This document shows, piece after piece, positions 1 to 7,327 of a stretch of DNA of 12,780 nt. The number at the start of each line of letters is the position of its first letter. The first letter of the stretch is position 1. A program made the translations under genes and the position numbers. The notes under the pieces were generated by a model that worked only from the letters and a program-made list of their open reading frames with translations, did no database searches and was not told the origin of the DNA. The DNA is from Acidimicrobiia bacterium (lineage in GTDB: Bacteria; Actinomycetota; Acidimicrobiia; IMCC26256; JAENVU01), in contig JADGON010000136.1 of NCBI GenBank assembly GCA_017882945.1, positions 1 to 12,780 on the forward strand, written 5' to 3'.

Positions 1-1545
1 GCGGCGGAGGCGGGCATCGACGACTTCGTGTTCCGGCTCAACGAGAACTCGAACTACTTCCTGTTCAGCGCGACGAACCAGCCTCCGGACGGGAACCATG
101 CCTTCACGCAGTACGTGCCCGTCCCGGGAGGCAACACGATCTCGACGTACCGCTACTCGACCGACACGTCGAGAATCGCGGTCGACGGCACGATCCTGAT
201 CAGCTCGACGGGCCAGGTCGGCACGACGAAGCGCACGGTCCAGGCCACGCTGCGCCGGCGCACGTTCATCGACTACCTCTACTACACCGACTTCGAGACG
301 CTCGATCCTGCGTTGTACACCGGGCCGCTGTTCACCGGCGACACGACGTACACGCCGGCACAGGCCACGACGAACTGCACGACCTACGCCTACGCGTCCC
401 CCACCCGGGGGAGTGGGTGCACCGACATCAACTTCATCACCGCAGACACGGTGAACGGCCCGCTGCACACGAACGACTCCTTCCTCGTGTGTGGAGCGCC
501 GCACTTCAACGGCATCACGTCCACGGCCTGGAACAAGTCGACCCAACCGCGCTACCGGACGAACGCGGGCTGCAGTGGGAACAACCCGGTCTTCGCGAAC
601 GCGGGTGACCCGCGGTACCTTCCGAACCTCGCCATGCCTCCGAGCAATTCCTCGATCAAGGCGGAGACCGCGGCGGGCAAAGGCGGTTGCCTCTTCACCG
701 GGCCCACGAGCATCACGCTCAATTCGAACGGCACCATCACCACGACGAGCCCGTTCTCGAAGCAGGTGAACGGAGGCTGCGTCAGCAACGGCACCGGCTC
801 TCTCCCGACCAACGGCGTGGTCTATGTGCAGTCCGTCCCGTCGGCGTCGACCGACCCGAACTACACGAGCGGGTGTCCGTACACGAATCCCGCGTATCCG
901 ATCTCCGCGCTCATGGTGACCAACGATGCAAACCAGTTCGCGTGCCGCGACGGTGACGTCTTCGTGCAGGGCCAGCTCAAGGGTCAGCTGACGATCGCCG
1001 CCGCGAACAACGTGAACATCACCGGCAACCTCACCTACAACGGTGGCACCACCGGCACGTCGCTGCTCGGGCTCGTTGCGAACAACTTCGTCCAGGTTCG
1101 CCACCCCGTGCAGCTCCAGACGACGACCTATAGCCCCGTCCAGTCCAGCCAGCCCGCGTCGTGCTCGGCCCCGTTCGAGCGCACGGACTACATCACGAAC
1201 TCGTCGGGCAAGTACGTGCAGCGCATCTGCTCGCACAACCTGACTGGCGCGCAGAGCAGCCCCACGATCAACGCGGCGATCCTGGCGGTGAACCACAGCT
1301 TCACCGTCCCGTACTGGCAGCGGGGTGCCGCACTCGGCACGCTCTCCGTGACCGGGGCGATCGCCCAGCGGTTCCGCGGGCCGGTCGGGACGAACTCCGG
1401 CGGCAACGTGGTCACCGGATACGCGAAGAGCTACGTCTACGACCAGCGGCTGAAGTACTTGTCGCCACCGAAGTTCCTGGACCCGGTCGCCTCGGCCTGG
1501 GGTGTCGCGGTCTGGCGCGAGATCCAGGTCCCGGCCGGGCTCTAA
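1..1545 (+). CDS. PilX/minor-pilin-like secreted surface protein, 5' end outside the window
   Basis: The reading frame is open from base 1 to a TAA at 1543-1545 (514 residues visible). It begins with AAEAGIDDF, which resembles the end of a type IV pilin-like N-terminal helix in PilX-type proteins, where a hydrophobic helix runs into an AEAG segment. The GTG at 28 is therefore probably not the true start, and the prepilin signal should lie just upstream. The rest looks extracellular: rich in Thr, Ser, Asn and Gly, with 10 cysteines spread over residues about 120-410 that could form disulfides. The C-terminal third reads like a repetitive beta-rich domain (LLGLVANNF at 355-363, GAIAQRFRG at 452-460, SPPKFLDP at 488-495), of the kind seen in large actinobacterial pilus-associated proteins; I think of DUF7305-type domains. 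It probably acts as a minor pilin or tip/adhesion subunit; the precise role is unknown. No pilus machinery gene is visible beside it, and hisS follows after 40 bp. Confidence 0.7.
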   Translation, partial: AAEAGIDDFVFRLNENSNYFLFSATNQPPDGNHAFTQYVPVPGGNTISTYRYSTDTSRIAVDGTILISSTGQVGTTKRTVQATLRRRTFIDYLYYTDFETLDPALYTGPLFTGDTTYTPAQATTNCTTYAYASPTRGSGCTDINFITADTVNGPLHTNDSFLVCGAPHFNGITSTAWNKSTQPRYRTNAGCSGNNPVFANAGDPRYLPNLAMPPSNSSIKAETAAGKGGCLFTGPTSITLNSNGTITTTSPFSKQVNGGCVSNGTGSLPTNGVVYVQSVPSASTDPNYTSGCPYTNPAYPISALMVTNDANQFACRDGDVFVQGQLKGQLTIAAANNVNITGNLTYNGGTTGTSLLGLVANNFVQVRHPVQLQTTTYSPVQSSQPASCSAPFERTDYITNSSGKYVQRICSHNLTGAQSSPTINAAILAVNHSFTVPYWQRGAALGTLSVTGAIAQRFRGPVGTNSGGNVVTGYAKSYVYDQRLKYLSPPKFLDPVASAWGVAVWREIQVPAGL

Positions 1546-1573
1546 CCAACGCTGGAACGGCGGGTGTGACCGG

Positions 1574-1579
1574 TAGCAT
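1574..1579 (+). promoter_or_regulatory. -10-like box of a likely leaderless hisS promoter
   Basis: The hexamer TAGCAT ends 6 nt before the hisS ATG at 1586. A -10 element this close puts the transcription start at or next to the A of the ATG, giving a leaderless mRNA. No Shine-Dalgarno sequence lies in the 40-bp gap. A possible weak -35 (CTGGAA, 1552-1557) sits 16 nt upstream. The same TAGnnT arrangement precedes rarA and alaS. Confidence 0.5.
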
Positions 1580-1585
1580 CCGCGC

Positions 1586-2878
1586 ATGCCCCGCGTACCC
1601 GACGAAGTCTTTCGCGCCCCGAAGGGGGTGCATGACGTCCTGCCGCCGGAGTCGGGGACCTGGGCGACCCTCGTCGGGCGCTTCGCCGATCGGGCTGCGC
1701 GCTCGGGATACGGCCTGATCGTCGGCCCGGTGTTCGAGCACGTCGAGGTGTTCCGGCGGGTGGGGGAGCACACGGACGTCGTCAGCAAGGAGATGTACGA
1801 GTTCGAGGACAAGGGCGGGCGCGCCCTCGCGCTGCGGCCCGAGGGGACCGCGTCCGTGGTGCGCGCCTACGTGCAGCACCGGCCCACGCCGCCCTGGAAG
1901 GTCTGGTACGTCGCGCCGAACTTCCGGTACGAGCGCGCGCAGAAGGGTCGCTACCGCCAGCATTGGCAGCTCGGAGCCGAGGTGCTGGGCGTCGACGATC
2001 CCGCGGTCGACGTCGAGGTGATCGCGCTCCTCGACGGCTTCTACCGCGACCTCGGGCTCTCGGGCGTCACGCTCGCGCTCAACTCGATGGGAGACGCGCA
2101 GAGCCGGCCCGGCTACGTCAGCGCGCTCCGTGCGTACCTGCTGGATCACGCGAGCTCACTCGGGTCCGAGTTCCGCGAGCGGGTCGAGGCGAACCCGATG
2201 CGCGTGCTCGACACGAAGGTCCCGGACTGGCAGGACGTGGTCGGTCGCGCCCCGCAGCTCACCGAGCACCTCTCGGAGCCCGCTCGCGAGCACTTCGAGC
2301 AGGTCCAGGAGGGCCTCCAGGCCCTGAAGATCTCCTACGAGCTCGCGCCCCGTCTCGTGCGCGGCTTCGACTACTACACGCGCACCACGTTCGAGTTTCA
2401 GAGCGACGCGCTCGACGCGGCTCAGAACGCGCTGGGCGGGGGAGGGCGCTACGACGGTCTCGCCGAGGAGATGGGGGGGCCCGCGACCCCGGGGATCGGC
2501 TTCGGTGCCGGGATCGAGCGCCTCGTGCTGGCGCTCGACGCGGCATCGTCGGCGCCGACGACCCGGCGGCTCGACGCGTTCGTGATCAACGGGCTCGGCG
2601 ATGCCGGAAGCGTGGCGACGACGGTGCTGGTGAGCGAGCTTCGTGAGGAGGGGCTCGGTGCCGATCGCGCGTACGGCGGACGCTCGGTGCCCGCGCAGTG
2701 GAAGGCGGCGGATCGGTCCGGGGCGCGCTACGGCGTGATGCTCGGACGCGACGAAGCCGCGCGTGATGCGGTGGCCGTGAAGGATCTCGAGACGGGAGAG
2801 CAGGTGGAGGTGCCGGAGAACGGTCTGGCCACATGGCTGAGCGATCGGCGTGAGCTCGGATCGGAGGTCGCCCGATGA
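1586..2878 (+). CDS. hisS: Histidyl-tRNA synthetase (class II)
   Basis: Cytosolic enzyme that charges tRNA-His with histidine using ATP. The 430-residue protein matches the usual bacterial HisRS length of about 420-430. Class II signatures appear in order: the N-terminal GVHDVLPPES segment (about 14-23), motif 2 FRYERAQKGR starting at Phe113, the histidine-binding RGFDYYTRTTFEF segment at 259-271 (HisA motif), and GGGGRYDGL from about 284 leading to motif 3 GIGFGAGIERL. The last ~90 residues form the anticodon-binding domain (starting near LDAFVINGLG). The ATG at 1586 is chosen because it gives the standard N-terminus and sits 6 nt after a TAGCAT box. Its TGA overlaps the aspS ATG by four bases (ATGA), so the two synthetases are almost certainly cotranscribed and translationally coupled; hisS-aspS pairing is common in bacteria. 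Confidence 0.96.
   Translation: MPRVPDEVFRAPKGVHDVLPPESGTWATLVGRFADRAARSGYGLIVGPVFEHVEVFRRVGEHTDVVSKEMYEFEDKGGRALALRPEGTASVVRAYVQHRPTPPWKVWYVAPNFRYERAQKGRYRQHWQLGAEVLGVDDPAVDVEVIALLDGFYRDLGLSGVTLALNSMGDAQSRPGYVSALRAYLLDHASSLGSEFRERVEANPMRVLDTKVPDWQDVVGRAPQLTEHLSEPAREHFEQVQEGLQALKISYELAPRLVRGFDYYTRTTFEFQSDALDAAQNALGGGGRYDGLAEEMGGPATPGIGFGAGIERLVLALDAASSAPTTRRLDAFVINGLGDAGSVATTVLVSELREEGLGADRAYGGRSVPAQWKAADRSGARYGVMLGRDEAARDAVAVKDLETGEQVEVPENGLATWLSDRRELGSEVAR
2863..2867 (+). promoter_or_regulatory. Shine-Dalgarno site for aspS
   Basis: GGAGG lies inside the hisS 3' end, 7 nt before the ATG at 2875. This spacing favours 2875 over the adjacent in-frame ATG at 2878, although both give nearly the same protein. 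Confidence 0.6.
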
Positions 2879-4635
2879 TGCGGACCCAGGTGGTCGGCAC
2901 CTTGCGGGCCGAAGACGTGGGCAAGCACGTCGCGCTCTGCGGTTGGGTCGCGGCCCGGCGCGACCATGGTGGCGTCGTCTTCCTCGACCTGCGCGACGCC
3001 TCGGGGATCGTCCAGATCGTCGCGGACCCCTCCCAGGTCGGCGAAGCGGTCCACCGGGTCGGACGGGAGTGGGTGCTGCGCATCGAAGGCGACGTTCGCG
3101 CGCGGCCCGAGGGAACGGTGAACTCCGACCTGCCCACCGGTGCGGTCGAGGTCAGCGCGGACACCCTCGAGGTGCTCAACGAGGCCGAGCCGCCGCCGTT
3201 CCCGCTCGCGGAGCGCGCCGACGACGTCGACGAGGTGTTGCGGCTCCGGTACCGCTACCTGGACCTGCGCCGCCCACACATGCAGCGCAACCTGCGCCTG
3301 CGGGCGACGGTGAACGCCGCGCTGCGCAACTCGATGGCGGGGCAGGGGTTCGTCGAGATCGAGACGCCGATGCTGATCGCGTCCACCCCCGAGGGTGCAC
3401 GCGACTTCGTCGTGCCGTCTCGTCTGCAGCCCGGAGCGTTCTACGCGCTGCCCCAGAGCCCGCAGCTGTTCAAGCAGCTGCTGATGGTCGGTGGTCTGGA
3501 CAAGTACTTCCAGATCGCGCGCTGCCTGCGTGACGAGGATCTGCGGGCGGACCGGCAGTTCGAGTTCATGCAGTACGACGCGGAGATGTCCTTCGCGGAT
3601 CAGGAAGACGTCATGGCCGTCGTGACCGAGGCCGTCGGCGCCGCGATCGAGGCGACCACCGGCTCGCGGCCCGGCGAAGTGCCGCGCATGACCTGGCACG
3701 AGGCAATGGAGCGGTTCGGCTCGGACAAGCCCGACATCCGCTTCGGGATGGAGCTCGTCGATCTCGGAGCCGTCTTTGCCGAGACCGAGTTCCGCGCGTT
3801 CCAGGCGGATGCGGTCAAGGGCATCTGCGTGTCCGGCCTGGGTGAAGTGAGCCGGTCGACCGTGGACAACCTGGTGGACCGGGCCAAGCTGCTCGGAGCG
3901 GCGGGGCTCGTGTGGATGCGGGTCAAGGAGGGGGGTGGGCTCGACGCTCCGATCTTGAAGTTCCTCAGCGAGAAGGAGCAGCGCGGCATCGTCGACGTGC
4001 TCGGGGCCCAACCGGGCGACCTCGTGCTCATCGTCGCGGGCGAGCGGCGGATGGCGAACCACGTGCTCGGGATCCTGCGCCTCGACCTCGGGCGACCGCC
4101 CGTCAACGAGGGTGGACTCCAGCTCCTCTGGGTCGTGGACTTCCCGTTGTTCGAGGGGCTCGACGCGGACCGCCGGCCGATCCCTGCCCACCACCCGTTC
4201 ACGATGCCTCATCCCGAGGACCTCGAGCTGCTCGACTCGTCGTCGGGCGAGGACCTGCTGGCGGTGCGCTCGCAGGCCTACGACCTCGTGCTCAACGGCT
4301 GGGAGCTCGGCTCGGGCAGCGTGCGAATCCACTCGCCGGCCGTGCAGCAGAAGATCTTCTCGTTCCTGGGCATCGAACCGGAAGAGGCCCAAGCCCGCTT
4401 CGGGTTCCTCCTGGACGCGTTCCGGTTCGGAGCACCGCCGCACGCGGGCTTCGCGTTCGGCATCGATCGGCTGACGGCGTTGCTTGCCGGCGAAGAGAAC
4501 ATCCGTGAGGTCATCGCGTTCCCGAAGACCCAGAAGGGGGCCGACCCACTCACGGGTGCACCGAGCCCGTTGGATCCGCCACAGCTCACGGAGCTCGGGC
4601 TCACCGTGAAGCCGAGGCCCGCACCGAAGTCATGA
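2875..4635 (+). CDS. aspS: Aspartyl-tRNA synthetase, probably non-discriminating (Asp/Asn)
   Basis: Class II synthetase that charges tRNA-Asp in the cytosol; 586 residues, the normal size for bacterial-type AspRS with a GAD insertion domain. It has an N-terminal OB-fold anticodon domain (GWVAARRDHGG at 23-33), the flipping loop QSPQLFK at 194-200, motif 2 RDEDLRADRQ at 219-228, and the C-terminal motif 3 FGIDRL with the usual FPKTQKG tail segment. His31 in RRDHGG is the residue linked in the literature to non-discriminating AspRS, which also charges tRNA-Asn for later amidation by GatCAB; discriminating enzymes such as that of E. coli have Leu there. An oddity: after motif 2 the near-invariant RQPEFTQ reads RQFEFMQ (227-233). 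It starts by ATGA overlap with hisS, and the P450 start follows 4 bp after its stop. Confidence 0.95.
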   Translation: MMRTQVVGTLRAEDVGKHVALCGWVAARRDHGGVVFLDLRDASGIVQIVADPSQVGEAVHRVGREWVLRIEGDVRARPEGTVNSDLPTGAVEVSADTLEVLNEAEPPPFPLAERADDVDEVLRLRYRYLDLRRPHMQRNLRLRATVNAALRNSMAGQGFVEIETPMLIASTPEGARDFVVPSRLQPGAFYALPQSPQLFKQLLMVGGLDKYFQIARCLRDEDLRADRQFEFMQYDAEMSFADQEDVMAVVTEAVGAAIEATTGSRPGEVPRMTWHEAMERFGSDKPDIRFGMELVDLGAVFAETEFRAFQADAVKGICVSGLGEVSRSTVDNLVDRAKLLGAAGLVWMRVKEGGGLDAPILKFLSEKEQRGIVDVLGAQPGDLVLIVAGERRMANHVLGILRLDLGRPPVNEGGLQLLWVVDFPLFEGLDADRRPIPAHHPFTMPHPEDLELLDSSSGEDLLAVRSQAYDLVLNGWELGSGSVRIHSPAVQQKIFSFLGIEPEEAQARFGFLLDAFRFGAPPHAGFAFGIDRLTALLAGEENIREVIAFPKTQKGADPLTGAPSPLDPPQLTELGLTVKPRPAPKS

Positions 4636-4639
4636 CGCC

Positions 4640-5887
4640 GTGAGCCTCGACGCGATCGACCTGACCGATCTCGACCGCTTCGCCGACGGGTTCCCGCACG
4701 AGATCTTCACCCGGCTCCGGCGTGAGGCGCCGGTCTGGTGGCAGGCGCCGACCGCGCACACGCCCGGCGGGGAGGGGTTCTGGGCCATCACCGGCCATGC
4801 CGACGTCCTCCGGGTGGTGCGGGACCCCGCGACGTTCTCGTCCGAGAGCGGGCCCGGGCGAGCCGGCGCGGGCGGGACGATCCTCGAGGACCTGGCTCCG
4901 GGGGTCGGGCCGGGGGTGATGCTCAACATGTGCGACCCACCCACGCACACCCGCATCCGGGGTCTCGTGAGCCGCGACTTCACGCCGAAGTCGGTGGATC
5001 GGCTCGTCCCGTTCCTGCGGGCACGCACAGCCCGCATCCTCGACGACGTGGCCGCGCGCCGGAGCTGCGACTTCCTGGTGGACGTCGCCGCCGAGCTTCC
5101 GTTGCAAACGATCGCGCGGATCCTCGGCGTCCCGGAGCACGACTCGCACCAGCTCTTCACGTGGACCTCGACCATCCTCGACTTCCGCGACCGCGATCTC
5201 GAGGGCACGACCGACGACCTGGCCGAGGCCGCGTTGGGCATGGTCGGCTACGGGGGGAACCTGATCGACGAGAAGCGGCGCGCACCGGCCGACGACATGC
5301 TCTCGGCGGTCGTGCACGCGACGCTCGAGGGTGATCACGGCGAGATCGAGGCGCTGACGCCGGCGGAGCTCTCGGCGTTCTTCAGCCTGCTGTTCGTCGC
5401 GGGCAGCGAGACGACGCGCAACTCGATCGCGGGCGGGTTGCTGGCACTCATCGAGAATCCGGACCAGCTGGCGGCGTTGCGTCAGGATCGGTCGTTGGTA
5501 CCCACCGCGGTCGAGGAGATCCTGCGCTGGACCAGCGCGACCGCGTACAACCGGCGCACCGCGACCGTGGACGTCGAGCTGGGGGGTCAGCTGATCCGCG
5601 CGGGGGAGAAGACGACGCACTGGTACCCCTCGGCCAACCGGGACGAGACCGTGTTCACCGACCCGTTCCGCTTCGACGTGTCCCGCGACCCGAACCCACA
5701 CGTCGCGTTCGGCGGGGGACTGCACCACTGCCTGGGCGCGGCGCTGGCCCGGACCGAGGTGCGGGTCATGCTCGAGGAGCTCCTCGACCGGTTCTCGGGC
5801 TTCGCGCTCGCCGGCCCGGTCGAGTGGGGCCGCAGCAACAAGCACACCAGCATTCGTCACCTCCCCGTGACCCTCACCCCCAACTGA
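4640..5887 (+). CDS. Cytochrome P450 monooxygenase (CYP124/125/142-like)
   Basis: Soluble bacterial P450 of 415 residues, a typical length; no membrane anchor is visible. Key motifs are present: the C-helix region NMCDPPTHTRIR (heme-propionate contacts), the I-helix oxygen-activation motif AGSETT at 254-259, the K-helix ExxR as Glu293-Arg296, and the heme loop FGGGLHHCLG with the ligand Cys364. The NM-DPP-HTR segment and the C-terminal IRHLPV resemble actinobacterial CYP124/125/142 enzymes, which oxidise methyl-branched lipids or steroid side chains. The substrate here is unknown, and no ferredoxin or reductase gene is adjacent, so electrons must come from partners elsewhere. The GTG at 4640 gives the expected N-terminus. 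It lies 4 bp after the aspS stop without a clear ribosome binding site, suggesting translational coupling. A strong stem-loop follows its stop codon. Confidence 0.93.
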   Translation: MSLDAIDLTDLDRFADGFPHEIFTRLRREAPVWWQAPTAHTPGGEGFWAITGHADVLRVVRDPATFSSESGPGRAGAGGTILEDLAPGVGPGVMLNMCDPPTHTRIRGLVSRDFTPKSVDRLVPFLRARTARILDDVAARRSCDFLVDVAAELPLQTIARILGVPEHDSHQLFTWTSTILDFRDRDLEGTTDDLAEAALGMVGYGGNLIDEKRRAPADDMLSAVVHATLEGDHGEIEALTPAELSAFFSLLFVAGSETTRNSIAGGLLALIENPDQLAALRQDRSLVPTAVEEILRWTSATAYNRRTATVDVELGGQLIRAGEKTTHWYPSANRDETVFTDPFRFDVSRDPNPHVAFGGGLHHCLGAALARTEVRVMLEELLDRFSGFALAGPVEWGRSNKHTSIRHLPVTLTPN

Positions 5888-5899
5888 CCGAGGTTCTCG

Positions 5900-5946
5900 T
5901 TTCGGCGTCACGTCCCCACGCATTCCGTGGGTACGTGACGCCGAAA
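5900..5946 (+). terminator. Strong stem-loop, probably a U-less terminator; may also be an operator or palindromic repeat
   Basis: Outer arms TTTCGGCGTCACGT (5900-5913) and ACGTGACGCCGAAA (5933-5946) pair perfectly over 14 bp. After one C/T mismatch (5914/5932), inner arms CCCACG (5915-5920) and CGTGGG (5926-5931) add 6 bp around a 5-nt loop. It begins 12 bp after the P450 stop and lies in the only gap in the window longer than 60 bp. No U-run follows on either strand, so termination would have to be of the U-less type proposed for high-GC actinobacteria. The symmetry, and the overlap of its right arm with a possible rarA -35, leave a protein-binding operator or a dispersed palindromic repeat open. 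Confidence 0.55.
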
Positions 5947-5964
5947 ACGGGAGGGGCGTAGGGT
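5935..5964 (+). promoter_or_regulatory. Putative leaderless rarA promoter
   Basis: The hexamer TAGGGT (5959-5964) ends 7 nt before the rarA ATG, so transcription would start at or just before the start codon. GTGACG (5935-5940), a four-of-six match to TTGACA, lies 18 nt upstream and is embedded in the right arm of the stem-loop. A GGGAGGGG run (5949-5956) is 15 nt from the ATG, too far for an ordinary ribosome binding site. Confidence 0.45.
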
Positions 5965-5971
5965 CGAGCGG

Positions 5972-7327
5972 ATGGCGGCTGATCTCTTCGCGGCGGCGGC
6001 CGAGGAGCGCCTGAAGTCCCGGGCGCCCTTGGCGGCCCGGCTGCGACCCCAGACCCTCGACGAGGTCGTCGGCCAACGCGACCTGCTCGCGCCGGGCCGC
6101 CCGCTGCGAGCGCTCATCGAAGGCGACCGCCTGTCCTCGGTGATCCTGTGGGGTCCGCCGGGAACCGGCAAGACCACGATCGCCCGCCTCATCGCGGGCG
6201 CGACCGACAAGGCGTTCGAGCCCATGAGCGCGGTGAACGCGGGCGTGAAGGACGTGCGCGAGGTCGTCGAGCGGGCCAAGAACCGGCTCGGCGAACGGGG
6301 CCAGGGCACGATCCTCTTCCTCGACGAGGTGCACCGCTTCAACAAGACCCAGCAGGACGCGCTGCTCCCGCACGTGGAGGACGGCCTGCTCGTGCTCGTC
6401 GGCGCCACGACCGAGAACCCGTACTTCTCGCTCACCTCGGCCTTGCTCAGTCGCTCGACGCTCTTCCGGCTCGAGCCCCTGGAACCCGCGGACCTGCGCG
6501 CGCTCCTCCTGCGCGCGCTCGCGGACAAGACGCGCGGGCTCGGCGCGGACGGGCTCTCGATCGATGACGACGCACTCGAGCACATTGCCGACCGATCCGA
6601 AGGCGACGCCCGTCATGCCCTGACGAGCCTCGAGGTTGCGGGCGCGCTCACTGCCGAAGCAGGGGTGCCGGCGATCACTCTCGAGTACGCCGAGGCCGCG
6701 CTCGCGATGCGGGCCCTGCGCTACGGCGACGACGAGCACTACGACGTGGTGTCCGCGTTCATCAAGAGCATCCGAGGCTCGGACGCGGACGCGGGGCTCT
6801 ACTGGCTCGCCCGCATGCTCGAAGCGGGCGAGGACGCGCGGTTCATCGCCCGCCGGCTGGTGATCCTCGCGTCCGAAGACGTCGGCATGGCGGACCCGCT
6901 CGCCCTGCCGCTCGCCACCGCGGCCGCGCACGCGGTCGAGTACGTCGGGCTGCCCGAGGTGCAGTTGAACCTGGCGCACGTCGTCGTGTACCTGGCGACC
7001 GCACCGAAGTCGAACAGCTCGACGGTCGCATTCGGCGCCGCGATGGCCGATGTCCGCGAGCTGCATACCGGTCCGGTTCCGGCGCATCTGCGGGATTCGC
7101 ACTACCCGGGCGCCGCGCACCTTGGGCACGGGAAGGGCTACGTCTATCCTCACGACACCCCCGAGGGATGGGTGCCTCAGGAGTACCGGCCGGTCGAGAT
7201 CGCCGAGCAGGTGTACTACCGACCCACCGGTCGGGGTGCGGACGTGGACCGCCGGCCCGGGGTCGGCACGGAAGCATCGAGCACCAGGGGACCGCAATCC
7301 AGGGGAGATGTCGATGAGCGCGGGTGA
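5972..7327 (+). CDS. rarA: Replication-associated recombination protein A (RarA/MgsA, AAA+ ATPase)
   Basis: Member of the RarA/MgsA/WRNIP1 clamp-loader-like AAA+ family, which acts at stalled replication forks and on DNA gaps. The 451-residue protein shows Walker A GPPGTGKT (61-68), Walker B FLDEVHRF with Asp118-Glu119, sensor 1 GATTENPYF, and an arginine finger in LLSRST. The C-terminal RarA-specific domain follows: LRYGDDEHYD, then ASEDVGMADP, and a near-terminal GYVYPHDTPEGWVPQ-YRP segment. The start at 5972 (MAADLFAAAAEERL) gives the usual N-terminus. The last ~28 residues after YYRPTGRG are a low-complexity Arg/Gly/Ser tail not expected in the family. The tail runs through the ribosome binding site of the next gene and overlaps that gene by 14 bp, so it may simply reflect readthrough to the first available stop. 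Confidence 0.95.
   Translation: MAADLFAAAAEERLKSRAPLAARLRPQTLDEVVGQRDLLAPGRPLRALIEGDRLSSVILWGPPGTGKTTIARLIAGATDKAFEPMSAVNAGVKDVREVVERAKNRLGERGQGTILFLDEVHRFNKTQQDALLPHVEDGLLVLVGATTENPYFSLTSALLSRSTLFRLEPLEPADLRALLLRALADKTRGLGADGLSIDDDALEHIADRSEGDARHALTSLEVAGALTAEAGVPAITLEYAEAALAMRALRYGDDEHYDVVSAFIKSIRGSDADAGLYWLARMLEAGEDARFIARRLVILASEDVGMADPLALPLATAAAHAVEYVGLPEVQLNLAHVVVYLATAPKSNSSTVAFGAAMADVRELHTGPVPAHLRDSHYPGAAHLGHGKGYVYPHDTPEGWVPQEYRPVEIAEQVYYRPTGRGADVDRRPGVGTEASSTRGPQSRGDVDERG
7301..7307 (+). promoter_or_regulatory. Ribosome binding site deciding the DUF948 gene start
   Basis: AGGGGAG directly abuts an in-frame ATG at 7308 but lies 6 nt before a second in-frame ATG at 7314. The normal spacing favours 7314. 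Confidence 0.6.

Noticed and set aside
28..30. GTG as the start of the pilin-like protein
   Set aside because: The frame is open upstream and the residues before it (AAEAGIDDF) fit the pilin-helix junction, so the gene begins outside the window.
1546..1585. A terminator between the pilin-like gene and hisS
   Set aside because: No inverted repeat or T-run is visible in these 40 bases; only the hisS -10-like box stands out.
2728..4443. A 571-codon minus-strand frame opposite aspS
   Set aside because: Same composition-driven shadow; the + strand is a clear AspRS throughout.
7308..7310. ATG at 7308 as the DUF948 gene start
   Set aside because: The AGGGGAG site directly touches it, leaving no spacing; the ATG at 7314 has a 6-nt spacing.
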